From positions 2,458,501 through 2,522,500 of the forward strand of contig NZ_BQYI01000001.1 in the NCBI RefSeq assembly GCF_027923405.1: a DNA stretch of 64,000 nucleotides. The letters run 5' to 3'. Position numbers and translations under genes: made by a program. This document shows, in pieces, positions 53,602 through 62,380 of the stretch. Below the pieces are notes generated by a model, which was not told the origin of the DNA, did not search any database, and saw only the letters and a list, made by a program, of their open reading frames with translations. Positions within the stretch are counted from its first letter, which is position 1. The number at the start of each line of letters is the position of its first letter. This DNA is from Paenibacillus sp. YYML68 (lineage in GTDB: Bacteria > Bacillota > Bacilli > Paenibacillales > NBRC-103111).

Positions 53602-56600
53602 ATGCCTAAATATACACCGATGATCGAGCAGTACCTGGCCGTGAAAGCGGAGGTCAAGGACGCTTTTTTGTTTTTCCGCCTCGGTGATTTCTATGAAATG
53701 TTTTTCGAAGATGCGGTACTGGCGTCGCGCGAGCTGGAGATTACGCTCACTGGCCGCGAGGGCGGAGGCGAGGAGCGCATTCCGATGTGCGGCGTACCGC
53801 ACCATTCCGCTGAAAATTATATCGCCCGTCTCGTCGAGAAGGGCTACAAGGTCGCCGTCTGCGAGCAGGTGGAAAGTCCGGCTGAGGCCAAAGGTGTCGT
53901 TCGCCGTGAGGTTGTGCGCATCGTGACGCCGGGTACGGTGATGGACGCACGTTCCTTGCGTGAGACGAGCAACAATTATATGGCTGCCGTCGTCGAAGAA
54001 GGTGCTGGCTATGGCCTAGCGGCCTGCGACATCTCGACAGGGGAGCTGTACGTGACCCGAATTCCAGGCTCGCTCGAGCGACTGCTGGACGAGCTGAACG
54101 TGTACAGCCCGTCCGAGCTGCTAGGTGAGGCTGGGCTGCTGGAGCGCATACGTGGGGCAGCCTCGGCATTCTTGCGTACTGTTGTGCTGACGGCTCGCGA
54201 GGTGGGCGCAGTGCGGGGCGGCGAGCATAGCGGCGCAGGAGCTGGAGAGCTCGGAGCCGATCAGGGCGTAGTGAGCAGAGGCGAGCAGAGCGGTGCTGGA
54301 GAGCTTGTAGCCGATCGGGGCGCAGCGAGCAGCGGCGTTGGAGCCTCGGCTCGCGTCGACGCGGCCTCGGCCTACTTCTCCGAGCAGCAGCTGGGCGCTC
54401 TGCCCGCAGGTGGACGGCAAGCACTGTCACTCCTGATGGCGTACTTACAAGAAACGCAAAAACGATCACTCATCCATATCAAGCACATCCGTGTCTATGA
54501 GCCAAGTCAATATATGGTGATGGACCCGTTCACCCGTCGTAATCTGGAGCTGGTCGAGACCGTGCGCGACCGCTCGAAGAAGGGCTCGCTGCTCTGGCTG
54601 CTCGACGAGACGGTGACTGCGATGGGCGGCCGTCTGCTGAAGCGGTGGATCGAGAAGCCATTGATGCAAGCGACGGCGATTGAGGAGCGGCTCGAGGCTG
54701 TCGATCGGCTGTACAACCAGCTCATGCTGCGTGATGAGCTGCGCCTCTCGCTCAAGGAGGTGTACGATCTCGAGCGGCTCACCGCCCGGATCGCCTACGG
54801 CAGCGCCAACGCCCGCGACCTCGTCGCGCTGAAGGCGTCGCTCGCTCAAGTGCCTGCCTTGCGCGAGCTGTGTCTGGAGAGCGGCTCTGCAACGCTCGCT
54901 GCGCTAGCGGAGCAGATCGATCCATGCTCCGATCTGATGGAGCTGATCGCAGCGACGATCGTCGATGAACCGCCGGTCTCCGTGCGTGACGGCGGCATTA
55001 TTCGCGGCGGTGTGAATGAGCGACTGGATCAGCTGCTGGAGGCGAGCACGAACGGCAAGCAGTGGCTGGCGGAGCTGGAACGCTCCGAGCGGGAGCGGAC
55101 CGGCATCAAGTCGCTGAAGATCGGCTACAACAAGGTGTTCGGCTACTTCATCGAGGTGACGAAGTCGAATCTGTCGCAGCTCGAGGAGGGCCGCTACGAG
55201 CGGAAGCAGACGCTCGCGAACGCCGAGCGCTTCGTGACGCCTGAGCTGAAGGAGAAGGAGGCGCTCATTCTCGAAGCGCAGGACGGCATCGTGGAGCTCG
55301 AATATGCGCTGTTCATCGAGCTGCGAGAGAAGCTGCTCGCCCATCTGACGCGGCTGCAGCAGCTCGCGGAGCTGCTGGCGACCATGGACGTATACCAATC
55401 GCTGGCGCAGGTCAGCGCCATTCAGCGCTATACACGTCCGATTATTGCCGATGGGTACGGTCTGCAGATTGAGGAGGGCCGACATCCGGTTGTAGAGGCG
55501 GTGCTGGAGGACGGCGTATTCATCGCCAACGACACCGTACTGACCCGTGAGGATGGCAGCATGCTGCTCATAACCGGACCGAACATGGCGGGTAAGAGCA
55601 CCTACATGCGTCAGGTGGCGATGATATGCCTCATGGCGCAGATCGGCTGCTTCGTGCCGGCAAGGCGTGCTATCGTGCCGATGATAGACCGCATCTTCAC
55701 TCGGATCGGGGCGGCGGACGATCTGATCGGCGGTCAGAGTACGTTCATGGTCGAGATGAAGGACATTCAAGTGATGACGGAGAAGGCGACCGAGCGGAGT
55801 CTTGTCATTATTGATGAGCTTGGACGCGGCACGTCAACTGGGGAAGGGATGGCGATTGCGCAGGCGGTCATTGAGTTTTTGCATGATCATATTGGCTGCA
55901 AGACGCTTGTCTCGACTCACTTCCACGAGCTGGCCCATCTGGAGGGCAGTCTGAGCCAGCTTCGCAATGGCTGCATGGCAGTGAAGGAGAGCGGAGCAAG
56001 CGTCACCTTCCTGCGTAAGCTCATACCGGGGGCAGCCGATAGTAGCTATGGCATCTATTGCGCGCAGATTGCAGGCTTGCCGGAGTCGATTATCGGGCGC
56101 TCGTATGAGCTGCTGCACCTGTTCGAGACGCGTGCCGAGACGATTGCTGGCGCTCAGACAGAGGGCTTGCGAGATGAGGCTGGGCCTGGGCCGCACTCAT
56201 CGCCTGCTGCACAGGCTGTAGATAGCGCAGGCTGGAACCGTGCTGCTGCTCGTTCAGAGGAGACGGAGACAAGCCCGTCTGCTGCTGAGGAGCATCCTCG
56301 TAGCGATAGCGAGGGTGTGCGTGCGATGTCGGCGACACCACTTGCTGTCGAGTCCGTGCGTGAGTCGAGCCCTCCTGACGCTATAGCTGCTGGCCGCCGC
56401 AGCGATGCTGTGCAGCTGTCGCTGTTCGCGGACGAGACGCCGTCGCTTCCTGCTGCTGCCGCCAGCAAGGTCGTTCCGTCGAAGGATGTGAGGTCCGAGA
56501 AGGTGCTGGAGCAGCTGAAGCAGGCCGATCTGATGAATATGACGCCGATGACGGCGATGAACTTGCTGTACGAATTGAAGAAGCAGCTGTCCTCCTCAAG

Positions 56601-56610
56601 CTCAAGCTAA
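53602..56610 (+). CDS. mutS: DNA mismatch repair protein MutS, enlarged
   Basis: 1002 residues, ~120-140 longer than usual. Mismatch-binding GDFYEMF (Phe30-x-Glu32), Walker A TGPNMAGKST, DELGRGTSTGEG and STHFHEL are intact, as is the beta-clamp-like QLSLF (near 936). Two additions explain the size: residues ~203-250 (Gly/Ala/Ser/Glu-rich tandem repeat within the connector domain) and ~847-940 (Ser/Ala/Glu-rich linker before the clamp motif). It detects mispairs and, with MutL, directs repair. Confidence 0.95.
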   Translation: MPKYTPMIEQYLAVKAEVKDAFLFFRLGDFYEMFFEDAVLASRELEITLTGREGGGEERIPMCGVPHHSAENYIARLVEKGYKVAVCEQVESPAEAKGVVRREVVRIVTPGTVMDARSLRETSNNYMAAVVEEGAGYGLAACDISTGELYVTRIPGSLERLLDELNVYSPSELLGEAGLLERIRGAASAFLRTVVLTAREVGAVRGGEHSGAGAGELGADQGVVSRGEQSGAGELVADRGAASSGVGASARVDAASAYFSEQQLGALPAGGRQALSLLMAYLQETQKRSLIHIKHIRVYEPSQYMVMDPFTRRNLELVETVRDRSKKGSLLWLLDETVTAMGGRLLKRWIEKPLMQATAIEERLEAVDRLYNQLMLRDELRLSLKEVYDLERLTARIAYGSANARDLVALKASLAQVPALRELCLESGSATLAALAEQIDPCSDLMELIAATIVDEPPVSVRDGGIIRGGVNERLDQLLEASTNGKQWLAELERSERERTGIKSLKIGYNKVFGYFIEVTKSNLSQLEEGRYERKQTLANAERFVTPELKEKEALILEAQDGIVELEYALFIELREKLLAHLTRLQQLAELLATMDVYQSLAQVSAIQRYTRPIIADGYGLQIEEGRHPVVEAVLEDGVFIANDTVLTREDGSMLLITGPNMAGKSTYMRQVAMICLMAQIGCFVPARRAIVPMIDRIFTRIGAADDLIGGQSTFMVEMKDIQVMTEKATERSLVIIDELGRGTSTGEGMAIAQAVIEFLHDHIGCKTLVSTHFHELAHLEGSLSQLRNGCMAVKESGASVTFLRKLIPGAADSSYGIYCAQIAGLPESIIGRSYELLHLFETRAETIAGAQTEGLRDEAGPGPHSSPAAQAVDSAGWNRAAARSEETETSPSAAEEHPRSDSEGVRAMSATPLAVESVRESSPPDAIAAGRRSDAVQLSLFADETPSLPAAAASKVVPSKDVRSEKVLEQLKQADLMNMTPMTAMNLLYELKKQLSSSSSS
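54217..54336 (+). repeat. Two-copy tandem insertion in mutS (about 60 bp per unit)
   Basis: Two near-identical units: GGEHSGAGAGELGADQGVVS and RGEQSGAGELVADRGAASSG, coding positions ~206-245, in frame within the connector domain where other MutS have a loop. Confidence 0.8.
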
Positions 56611-56647
56611 GGAGACCGTAATTTAAACATGAGATGAGGTATATTCG

Positions 56648-58120
56648 ATGAACGCGAAACGTAGAGGTTCCCTGTGGCGTCATGCTGCAGCAGCTGTATT
56701 GTCTATGTCTCTTCTCGCCCCAGCGGCGGCCTCGGCCGCCTCGAGCGTGACCGTATCGATCGGTCACAGTCCAGCCGACCGTGCTAAGGAGGTGCTGGAG
56801 ACGCTGGAGAAGCTGCACGTCGATGCGCCTGATGCCAACGCGCTTGCCGATACGGCTATCGAAGCGATGGTACAATCGTTGAAGGACCCGCATACTGCTT
56901 ATTACAACGCCAAGGAGCTGGAGCAGTTCCAGAAGGTGATGAATCAACAGTATGTCGGCATCGGCGTTCGTGTGAGCGCGGAGACGGACGGCTTGTATGT
57001 GAAGGAAGTGTTCGACGGACCAGCTTACTCCGCAGGTATTCGTGTCGGTGATGTCATCGTACAAGCTGGTGGCAAGTCTCTGATCGGACTGGCGCTTACC
57101 GATGCGACCTCGAACATCCTGGGTGAGCCGGGCACAGAGGTTCAGCTGATCGTAGTGAAGCAAGACGGCTCAGGCTCGGTGACATTGAATGTGAAGCGTG
57201 AGTCTATTCAAGTGCCGATTGTCACGGCGAAGCGCTTCGGTGATGTCGGATACATTCGGGTATCGAGCTTCTCGCACGATGCGGACGAGCAGACAGACGT
57301 ACTACTTGACCATTTGAAGCAACAGGGGCCGCTGTCCGGCTTCATTCTTGATCTGCGGGATAATCCAGGCGGTCTGCTCGATAGTGCACAGCAGATGGCG
57401 CGTTTATTTAAGAAAGAAGGCACACTGATTCATACGAAGGATCGAGACGGAAAGGATGATCCGGTCACGTTCCAGGATGGAGAGGAACAGCCGTTCCCTG
57501 TATATTTCCTGGTCAATAATATGAGTGCGAGTGCTTCGGAGGTGCTGATGGGGGCGCTTCAGGATTACGGCGTTATTACAGCAATCGGCACGAAGACGTA
57601 TGGGAAGGGCAGCGTGCAAAATCTGGTCTCCCTTGACACGGGCGGCGCACTAAAGGTTACGATTGAGGAATATTTAACCCCGAATATGCGCAAGGTGAAC
57701 GGCGTCGGTCTCGAGCCGGATCTAGTGGTTGAGGGCGGCGAGGTGCCGGAGCTGCTGGCAGCGCTGCGCAAGGCTGGAGTGAAGGAGCTGTCGCTGGAGC
57801 TGAAGCGGCTCAACCTGTATGTGAACGGCTTCGATGTAGAGGACTCATTCAATGTTATTCGGGAAAATGGACAAACTTACGTTCCTACGCGTGTTCTGGC
57901 CGGTGTGCTGGGAGCAGCGGTAAGCTGGAATGCGGATACGAGCTCCGTGCAGCTGAAGTCTGCGGACGGAAGTGTGACGTATACGCCGCAAGGTGATGCG
58001 ATCGTGCTGCGAGAGGGGACAAGCTATACGAGCGCTGCCAAGGCTGCTGCCGCGTTCCGCTCGCTGGAGTGGTCGGATAACGGCCATACGCTGAAGCTGT
58101 CGGCGCGTTCAGGCGGTTAG
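56648..58120 (+). CDS. S41 C-terminal processing peptidase with stalk domain
   Basis: 490 residues with a signal peptide (1-30). PDZ domain (about 90-180: YVGIGVRVSAETDGLYVKEV, AGIRVGDVIVQAGG), S41 core with NMSASASEV (Ser) and TYGKGSVQ (Lys) dyad, and a C-terminal copper amine oxidase-like 'stalk' (about 388-490: FNVIRENGQTYVPTRVLAGVLG). Carboxyl-terminal protease of the CtpB/CtpA type acting outside the membrane. It lies between mutS and mutL, 37 nt after mutS; ATG with GATGAGGT upstream. Confidence 0.9.
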   Translation: MNAKRRGSLWRHAAAAVLSMSLLAPAAASAASSVTVSIGHSPADRAKEVLETLEKLHVDAPDANALADTAIEAMVQSLKDPHTAYYNAKELEQFQKVMNQQYVGIGVRVSAETDGLYVKEVFDGPAYSAGIRVGDVIVQAGGKSLIGLALTDATSNILGEPGTEVQLIVVKQDGSGSVTLNVKRESIQVPIVTAKRFGDVGYIRVSSFSHDADEQTDVLLDHLKQQGPLSGFILDLRDNPGGLLDSAQQMARLFKKEGTLIHTKDRDGKDDPVTFQDGEEQPFPVYFLVNNMSASASEVLMGALQDYGVITAIGTKTYGKGSVQNLVSLDTGGALKVTIEEYLTPNMRKVNGVGLEPDLVVEGGEVPELLAALRKAGVKELSLELKRLNLYVNGFDVEDSFNVIRENGQTYVPTRVLAGVLGAAVSWNADTSSVQLKSADGSVTYTPQGDAIVLREGTSYTSAAKAAAAFRSLEWSDNGHTLKLSARSGG

Positions 58121-58164
58121 GACGGTTCAGACGTTCAAGGCGTTAAGGCTAAGGGGATGCTTAC

Positions 58165-60174
58165 ATGGGAATCATCAATGTTTTGGATGCACATATAGCG
58201 AACCAGATTGCTGCGGGAGAGGTCGTGGAGCGTCCTTCCTCCGTCGTGAAGGAGCTTGTAGAGAATGCGATCGACGCAGGCAGCAGCCGCATCGACGTCA
58301 TGATTGAGGAAGGGGGCTTAGAGCTGATCCGAGTCAGCGATAACGGCTCCGGCCTTCAGCCTGATGATGTCGAGACGGCGTTCCTGCGGCATGCGACGAG
58401 CAAAATATCGACGACCCACGACTTGTTCGCAATCCGAACGTTAGGCTTCCGCGGCGAGGCGTTGCCGAGTATTGCGGCCGTAGCGAAGGTCGAGCTGGTG
58501 ACGTGTACAGATGGCAGTGGACTCGGAACGTGTGTTCGAATGGAGGGCGGCTCGCTCATGAGCCGTACCGAGAAGGCGGCGCCGCGCGGGACCGATATTG
58601 CGGTGCGAGAGCTGTTCTTCAATACACCTGCCCGGTTGAAGTATATGAAGACGATACAAACGGAGCTCGGACATGTGACCGACTATATGTACAGATTGGC
58701 GCTGGCACATCCGGGTATTGCCTTCTCGCTGAAGCATAACGGCAGCACGCTGCTGCAGACGCTCGGCAATGGGGATATGCTGAATGCGATCGCGGCCATC
58801 TACGGCACCTCGGTTGCGCGGGTCATGCTGCCGATCTCGGGGGAGTCACTTGATTACAAGCTGTCGGGCTTCATTGCGAAGCCGGAGCTGACGCGTGCGA
58901 ATCGCGGTGCGGTCACTACGATTATCAATGGCCGTTACATTCGCAGCTATCCGCTCGTGCACGCACTGCTGCAGGCTTACCATACGCTGCTGCCGATTAA
59001 CCGGTTTCCGGTGGCGGTGCTGCAGCTTCAGATGGACCCGACGCTGCTCGATGTCAATGTGCATCCAGCTAAGCTGGAGGTGCGCTTCAGCAAGGAGCAG
59101 GAGCTGCTCCAATTCGTCGAGCGCGAGGCTCGGGCCGTGCTGGCGAAGCAGCGGCTCATTCCATCAGCTGCTGAGAGCACCGCTCGCAAGCCGCGGGAGG
59201 CGCTCATTCAGGAGCAGCTGGAGCTGTACCGGCCGACGGGCGGCGAGTCGGCCAGTTCGCCTGCGCCAGGGGCGCAGAGCGCCGCGCAGGCGGCAGAGCG
59301 CGGCGGCAGCGCAGGCAACGTCGCGCAGAGAGCGCAGAGCGCCGCGCAAGCGGCGGAGCACGGCCGCAGCGCAGGCGCGTCGGGAGCGCATAGCGCGGCG
59401 CAGGCTGCGCAAGCTGCTGAGCGCAGTAGCAGTGCAGGCGCGCCTAGCGCTCAGCAATCGCGGCCCTCTACGGCTGCGTATGCTTCGCCGAGCGAGCCTG
59501 CTCGCTCGGCGAGGGAGACGGCCGCAGCAGCAGAGGCGCTGCTGCGGGCGATGTCGCCAGCAATCGAGCAGCCGGCTCCAGCTCTGCCGCAGTTTCCGAA
59601 GCTGGACCCGATCGGGCAGCTGCACGGGACATACATTGTGGCGCAGAACGAGGAGGGACTGTTTCTCATCGATCAGCATGCGGCGCATGAGCGCATTAAC
59701 TACGAGCACTATTATGAGCTGTTCGGTAGACCCGAGTCGGCCAGCCAGGAGCTGCTCGTTCCGATTACGCTGCAGTTTACGGCCGCGGAGGCGTCCAAGC
59801 TGCAGGAGAAGCTGCCGCAGCTGGAGCAAGCTGGCGTCTATCTGGAGCCGTTCGGCGGCTCGGCCTTCCTCGTTCGGGCTTACCCGCACTGGCTTCCGCA
59901 GGGAGACGAGCAGACGCTGCTAGATGAAATCATTGACTGGCTCTTGTCCGAGCGGAAGCAGGTCGATCTGGCCAAGCTTCGCGAGAAGGCAGCGATCATG
60001 TGCTCCTGCAAGGCGTCGATTAAGGCGAACCAGAACATGGGCATGCTGGAGATGGAGGTGCTACTGGATCGACTGGCGGCATGCCGTAATCCGTATACGT
60101 GTCCGCATGGTCGTCCGATCGTTGTCAGCTTCTCCACATATGAGCTGGAAAAAATGTTCAAAAGGGTGATGTAA
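58165..60174 (+). CDS. mutL: DNA mismatch repair protein MutL
   Basis: 669 residues. N-terminal GHKL ATPase (GEVVERPSSVVKELVENAIDA, GFRGEALPSI) and C-terminal endonuclease motif DQHAAHERINYE (about 503-514), with SCKASIKAN and CPHGRP, so this is a nicking-type MutL as in other Firmicutes. The linker (about 365-450) is enlarged and repetitive. ATG with AAGGGG upstream. Confidence 0.95.
   Translation: MGIINVLDAHIANQIAAGEVVERPSSVVKELVENAIDAGSSRIDVMIEEGGLELIRVSDNGSGLQPDDVETAFLRHATSKISTTHDLFAIRTLGFRGEALPSIAAVAKVELVTCTDGSGLGTCVRMEGGSLMSRTEKAAPRGTDIAVRELFFNTPARLKYMKTIQTELGHVTDYMYRLALAHPGIAFSLKHNGSTLLQTLGNGDMLNAIAAIYGTSVARVMLPISGESLDYKLSGFIAKPELTRANRGAVTTIINGRYIRSYPLVHALLQAYHTLLPINRFPVAVLQLQMDPTLLDVNVHPAKLEVRFSKEQELLQFVEREARAVLAKQRLIPSAAESTARKPREALIQEQLELYRPTGGESASSPAPGAQSAAQAAERGGSAGNVAQRAQSAAQAAEHGRSAGASGAHSAAQAAQAAERSSSAGAPSAQQSRPSTAAYASPSEPARSARETAAAAEALLRAMSPAIEQPAPALPQFPKLDPIGQLHGTYIVAQNEEGLFLIDQHAAHERINYEHYYELFGRPESASQELLVPITLQFTAAEASKLQEKLPQLEQAGVYLEPFGGSAFLVRAYPHWLPQGDEQTLLDEIIDWLLSERKQVDLAKLREKAAIMCSCKASIKANQNMGMLEMEVLLDRLAACRNPYTCPHGRPIVVSFSTYELEKMFKRVM
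59270..59460 (+). repeat. Three-unit degenerate tandem repeat in the mutL linker
   Basis: Three ~60-bp units encoding an AQSAAQAAE-[RH]-G-x-S-A-G pattern (59270-59333, 59334-59393, 59394-59458). Composition matches the mutS insert, including the E-x-G/S-SAG motif. Confidence 0.75.
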
Positions 60175-60176
60175 AG

Positions 60177-60953
60177 TTGTTCGTTACGACCTCGTACGAC
60201 CCGCACCCCGCACAGCTAGCCGAAGCCCGGCGCATTAGCGCCGAGCTTGGCGGCCGTTGTCTGGAGCGGCGTCGTATGACGCTAGCCCAGCTGCGCGAGC
60301 GGTTCGGAGATGCCGACATCCTCGTCATCTCCAAGGAGCGGCTGGAGTACCACCGCGAAGGGCGGCTTCCGCTCTTTTTTCACCCGAGCACGGCAAGTAT
60401 TCGAATTAAACGGCTGCTGAACGGGGAGCCCGACACGCTGCTTAAGCTAGCTGCCATCGAGCCGGGAGATCGAGTCGTTGATTGCACGGCGGGACTCGGC
60501 TCAGACTCAATCGTGTTCTCTTATGCTGTCGGAGCTAGCGGACATGTGACGGCGCTTGAGAGCGCGCGTGTACCCGCTTACTTATTACAGCAAGGCCTGC
60601 AAGCGTACGAATTAGACGTAATCGGCTTGAATGAGGCGATGCGTCGCATTGAGGTCGCGGAAGTGGATCACCTCGATTACTTGCGCGGACTTGCCGATGA
60701 TAGCGTCGATGTCGTATACTTCGATCCCATGTTCCGCAAGCCGATTACAGAGTCGACCTCGATCAAGGCGATTCGCGGTATGGCTGACGACCGGGCGCTG
60801 TCGCTAGATGCCATTGCACAGGCGCGTCGGGTAGCAAGACGGATCGTCGTGCTGAAGGAGCATCGGGACAGTCCGGAGTTCGAGCGTCTGGGCTTCGAGC
60901 TCGCGCACCGTTCCTCAACGAAAATAGCTTATGGAGTGATAAGATGTACATAG
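60177..60953 (+). CDS. Class I SAM-dependent methyltransferase, RsmJ-like
   Basis: 258 residues. SAM site VVDCTAGLGSDSIVFSYAVG, ALESAR, and VVYFDPMFRKP, which resembles the DPMFP of RsmJ (16S rRNA G1516). The N-terminal ~75 residues include HPSTASIRIKRLLNG. TTG start 2 nt after mutL stop, AAAGGGTGA inside mutL. It overlaps miaA by 10 nt, so the block mutL-RNA modification genes is one operon. Confidence 0.82.
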   Translation: MFVTTSYDPHPAQLAEARRISAELGGRCLERRRMTLAQLRERFGDADILVISKERLEYHREGRLPLFFHPSTASIRIKRLLNGEPDTLLKLAAIEPGDRVVDCTAGLGSDSIVFSYAVGASGHVTALESARVPAYLLQQGLQAYELDVIGLNEAMRRIEVAEVDHLDYLRGLADDSVDVVYFDPMFRKPITESTSIKAIRGMADDRALSLDAIAQARRVARRIVVLKEHRDSPEFERLGFELAHRSSTKIAYGVIRCT

Positions 60954-61918
60954 AATCGGACGCACCGAAGCCGCCGCTGCTCGTGCTGGTCGGGCCGACG
61001 GCTGTAGGGAAGACGAAGCTTAGCCTCACGCTGGCGAAGCAATACAACGCGGAGATTATTTCCGGCGATTCGATGCAGGTGTACCGGGGGATGGATATAG
61101 GCACAGCCAAGGCAGCCCCAGAGGAGCTGGCGGCGGTCAAGCATCATCTCATCGACATTCTCGAGCCGCACGAGCCGTTCTCGGTGGCGGAATTTCAAGA
61201 GCGCTGCACGTCACTCATTCAGGACATAGGTGCACGCAAGCGGCTTCCCTTCATCGTAGGAGGCACAGGGCTGTACGTGGAGTCGGTATGCTACGACTTT
61301 CAATTCAGCGAGGTCAGTTCTGATGAAGCGTTCCGCAGCGAGATGACCGACTATGCTCAGTCCCACGGGGCCGAGGCGCTTCATGCGCGGCTTGCACAGG
61401 TCGATCCCGAATCGGCAGAGAAGCTTCATCCGAACGACCAGCGGCGCATCATTCGTGCGCTGGAGGTGCACCACGTCTCCGGAGAGCGCTTGTCTGAGCA
61501 GCAGAAGCGTCAGACCAAGGTGTCTCCGTATCAATTGTGCATCGTCGGGTTGACAATGGATAGAGCTTTACTATATAAACGTATTGAAGAGCGAATCGAT
61601 CTGATGCTGGAGCAAGGCTTGATTGACGAAGTACGCGGGCTGCTCGAGCTTGGAATTCCTTCGTCCAGCACCTCCATGCAAGGCTTAGGCTACAAGGAAA
61701 TCGTCGCCTATCTGGAAGGACGCGCATCACTTGATGAGGCCGTAGACCTGTTGAAAAAAAATACGCGTCACTTCGCCAAGAGGCAGCTCTCGTGGTTTCG
61801 GCATATGAAAGAGATCGAATGGGTCGATATGAGTCAGTTGGAAGATTTTACTACCCAGCTGGACGCTGTTCGTGCTATAATATCTACTAAATTGACTCTG
61901 GACCGTAATTCATACTGA
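60944..61918 (+). CDS. miaA: tRNA dimethylallyltransferase
   Basis: 324 residues. P-loop GPTAVGKT (17-24), GDSMQVYRGMDIGTAK and KRQLSWFR (tRNA binding) define MiaA, which prenylates A37 of tRNAs reading UNN codons. Overlaps the preceding methyltransferase by 10 nt; hfq follows 12 nt later, the usual miaA-hfq order. Confidence 0.96.
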   Translation: MYIESDAPKPPLLVLVGPTAVGKTKLSLTLAKQYNAEIISGDSMQVYRGMDIGTAKAAPEELAAVKHHLIDILEPHEPFSVAEFQERCTSLIQDIGARKRLPFIVGGTGLYVESVCYDFQFSEVSSDEAFRSEMTDYAQSHGAEALHARLAQVDPESAEKLHPNDQRRIIRALEVHHVSGERLSEQQKRQTKVSPYQLCIVGLTMDRALLYKRIEERIDLMLEQGLIDEVRGLLELGIPSSSTSMQGLGYKEIVAYLEGRASLDEAVDLLKKNTRHFAKRQLSWFRHMKEIEWVDMSQLEDFTTQLDAVRAIISTKLTLDRNSY

Positions 61919-61930
61919 GGGGGCCCATTG

Positions 61931-62170
61931 ATGAACAAGTCGATCAACATCCAGGACACGTTTTTGAACCAATTGCGCAAGGAGAATATTCCAGTCACCG
62001 TTTATTTGACGAATGGCTTCCAAATTCGCGGTGTCATTCGCGCATTCGATAACTTTACGATCATTATTGACAGTGAAGGACGTCAGCAGATGGTGTACAA
62101 GCACGCGATCTCGACGTTCACACCGCAGCGCGCCGTATCGTTGATGCAGCAGGAGCAGAGCGCAGATTAA
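61931..62170 (+). CDS. hfq: RNA chaperone Hfq
   Basis: 79 residues from ATG 61931 (GAGGGGG 7 nt upstream; a TTG one codon earlier is less likely). Sm1 and Sm2 motifs: [21 protein letters not shown] and [22 protein letters not shown] is conserved. Binds sRNA and mRNA, as a hexamer. A Firmicutes-type Hfq with a short C-terminal tail. Confidence 0.95.
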   Translation: MNKSINIQDTFLNQLRKENIPVTVYLTNGFQIRGVIRAFDNFTIIIDSEGRQQMVYKHAISTFTPQRAVSLMQQEQSAD

Positions 62171-62260
62171 CTGAGAATAATGCAGTTGCGAAGGTGTATT
62201 GTTGTTAATGTTTAGCAACCTTTTGTTTTTCATTTGCGTCTAACTGAATAGCTGTCGAGC

Positions 62261-62292
62261 AGAGCAACCCAGTAGAATGGGTTGTTCTTTGT
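62261..62292 (+). terminator. Hairpin terminator after hfq
   Basis: AGAGCAACCC pairs with GGGTTGTTCT around AGTAGAAT, followed by TTGTTTC. The 88 nt to 62380 hold only the next gene's ribosome site, AAGGAAAGGGAG. Confidence 0.72.
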
Positions 62293-62380
62293 TTCGCCTG
62301 ATGATTGACAGCAGAGAGGTCCGGTTAATAGGCAGAGGACCAGTACAATGCTGAAAGCTTAAGGAAAGGGAGTCGACTGC

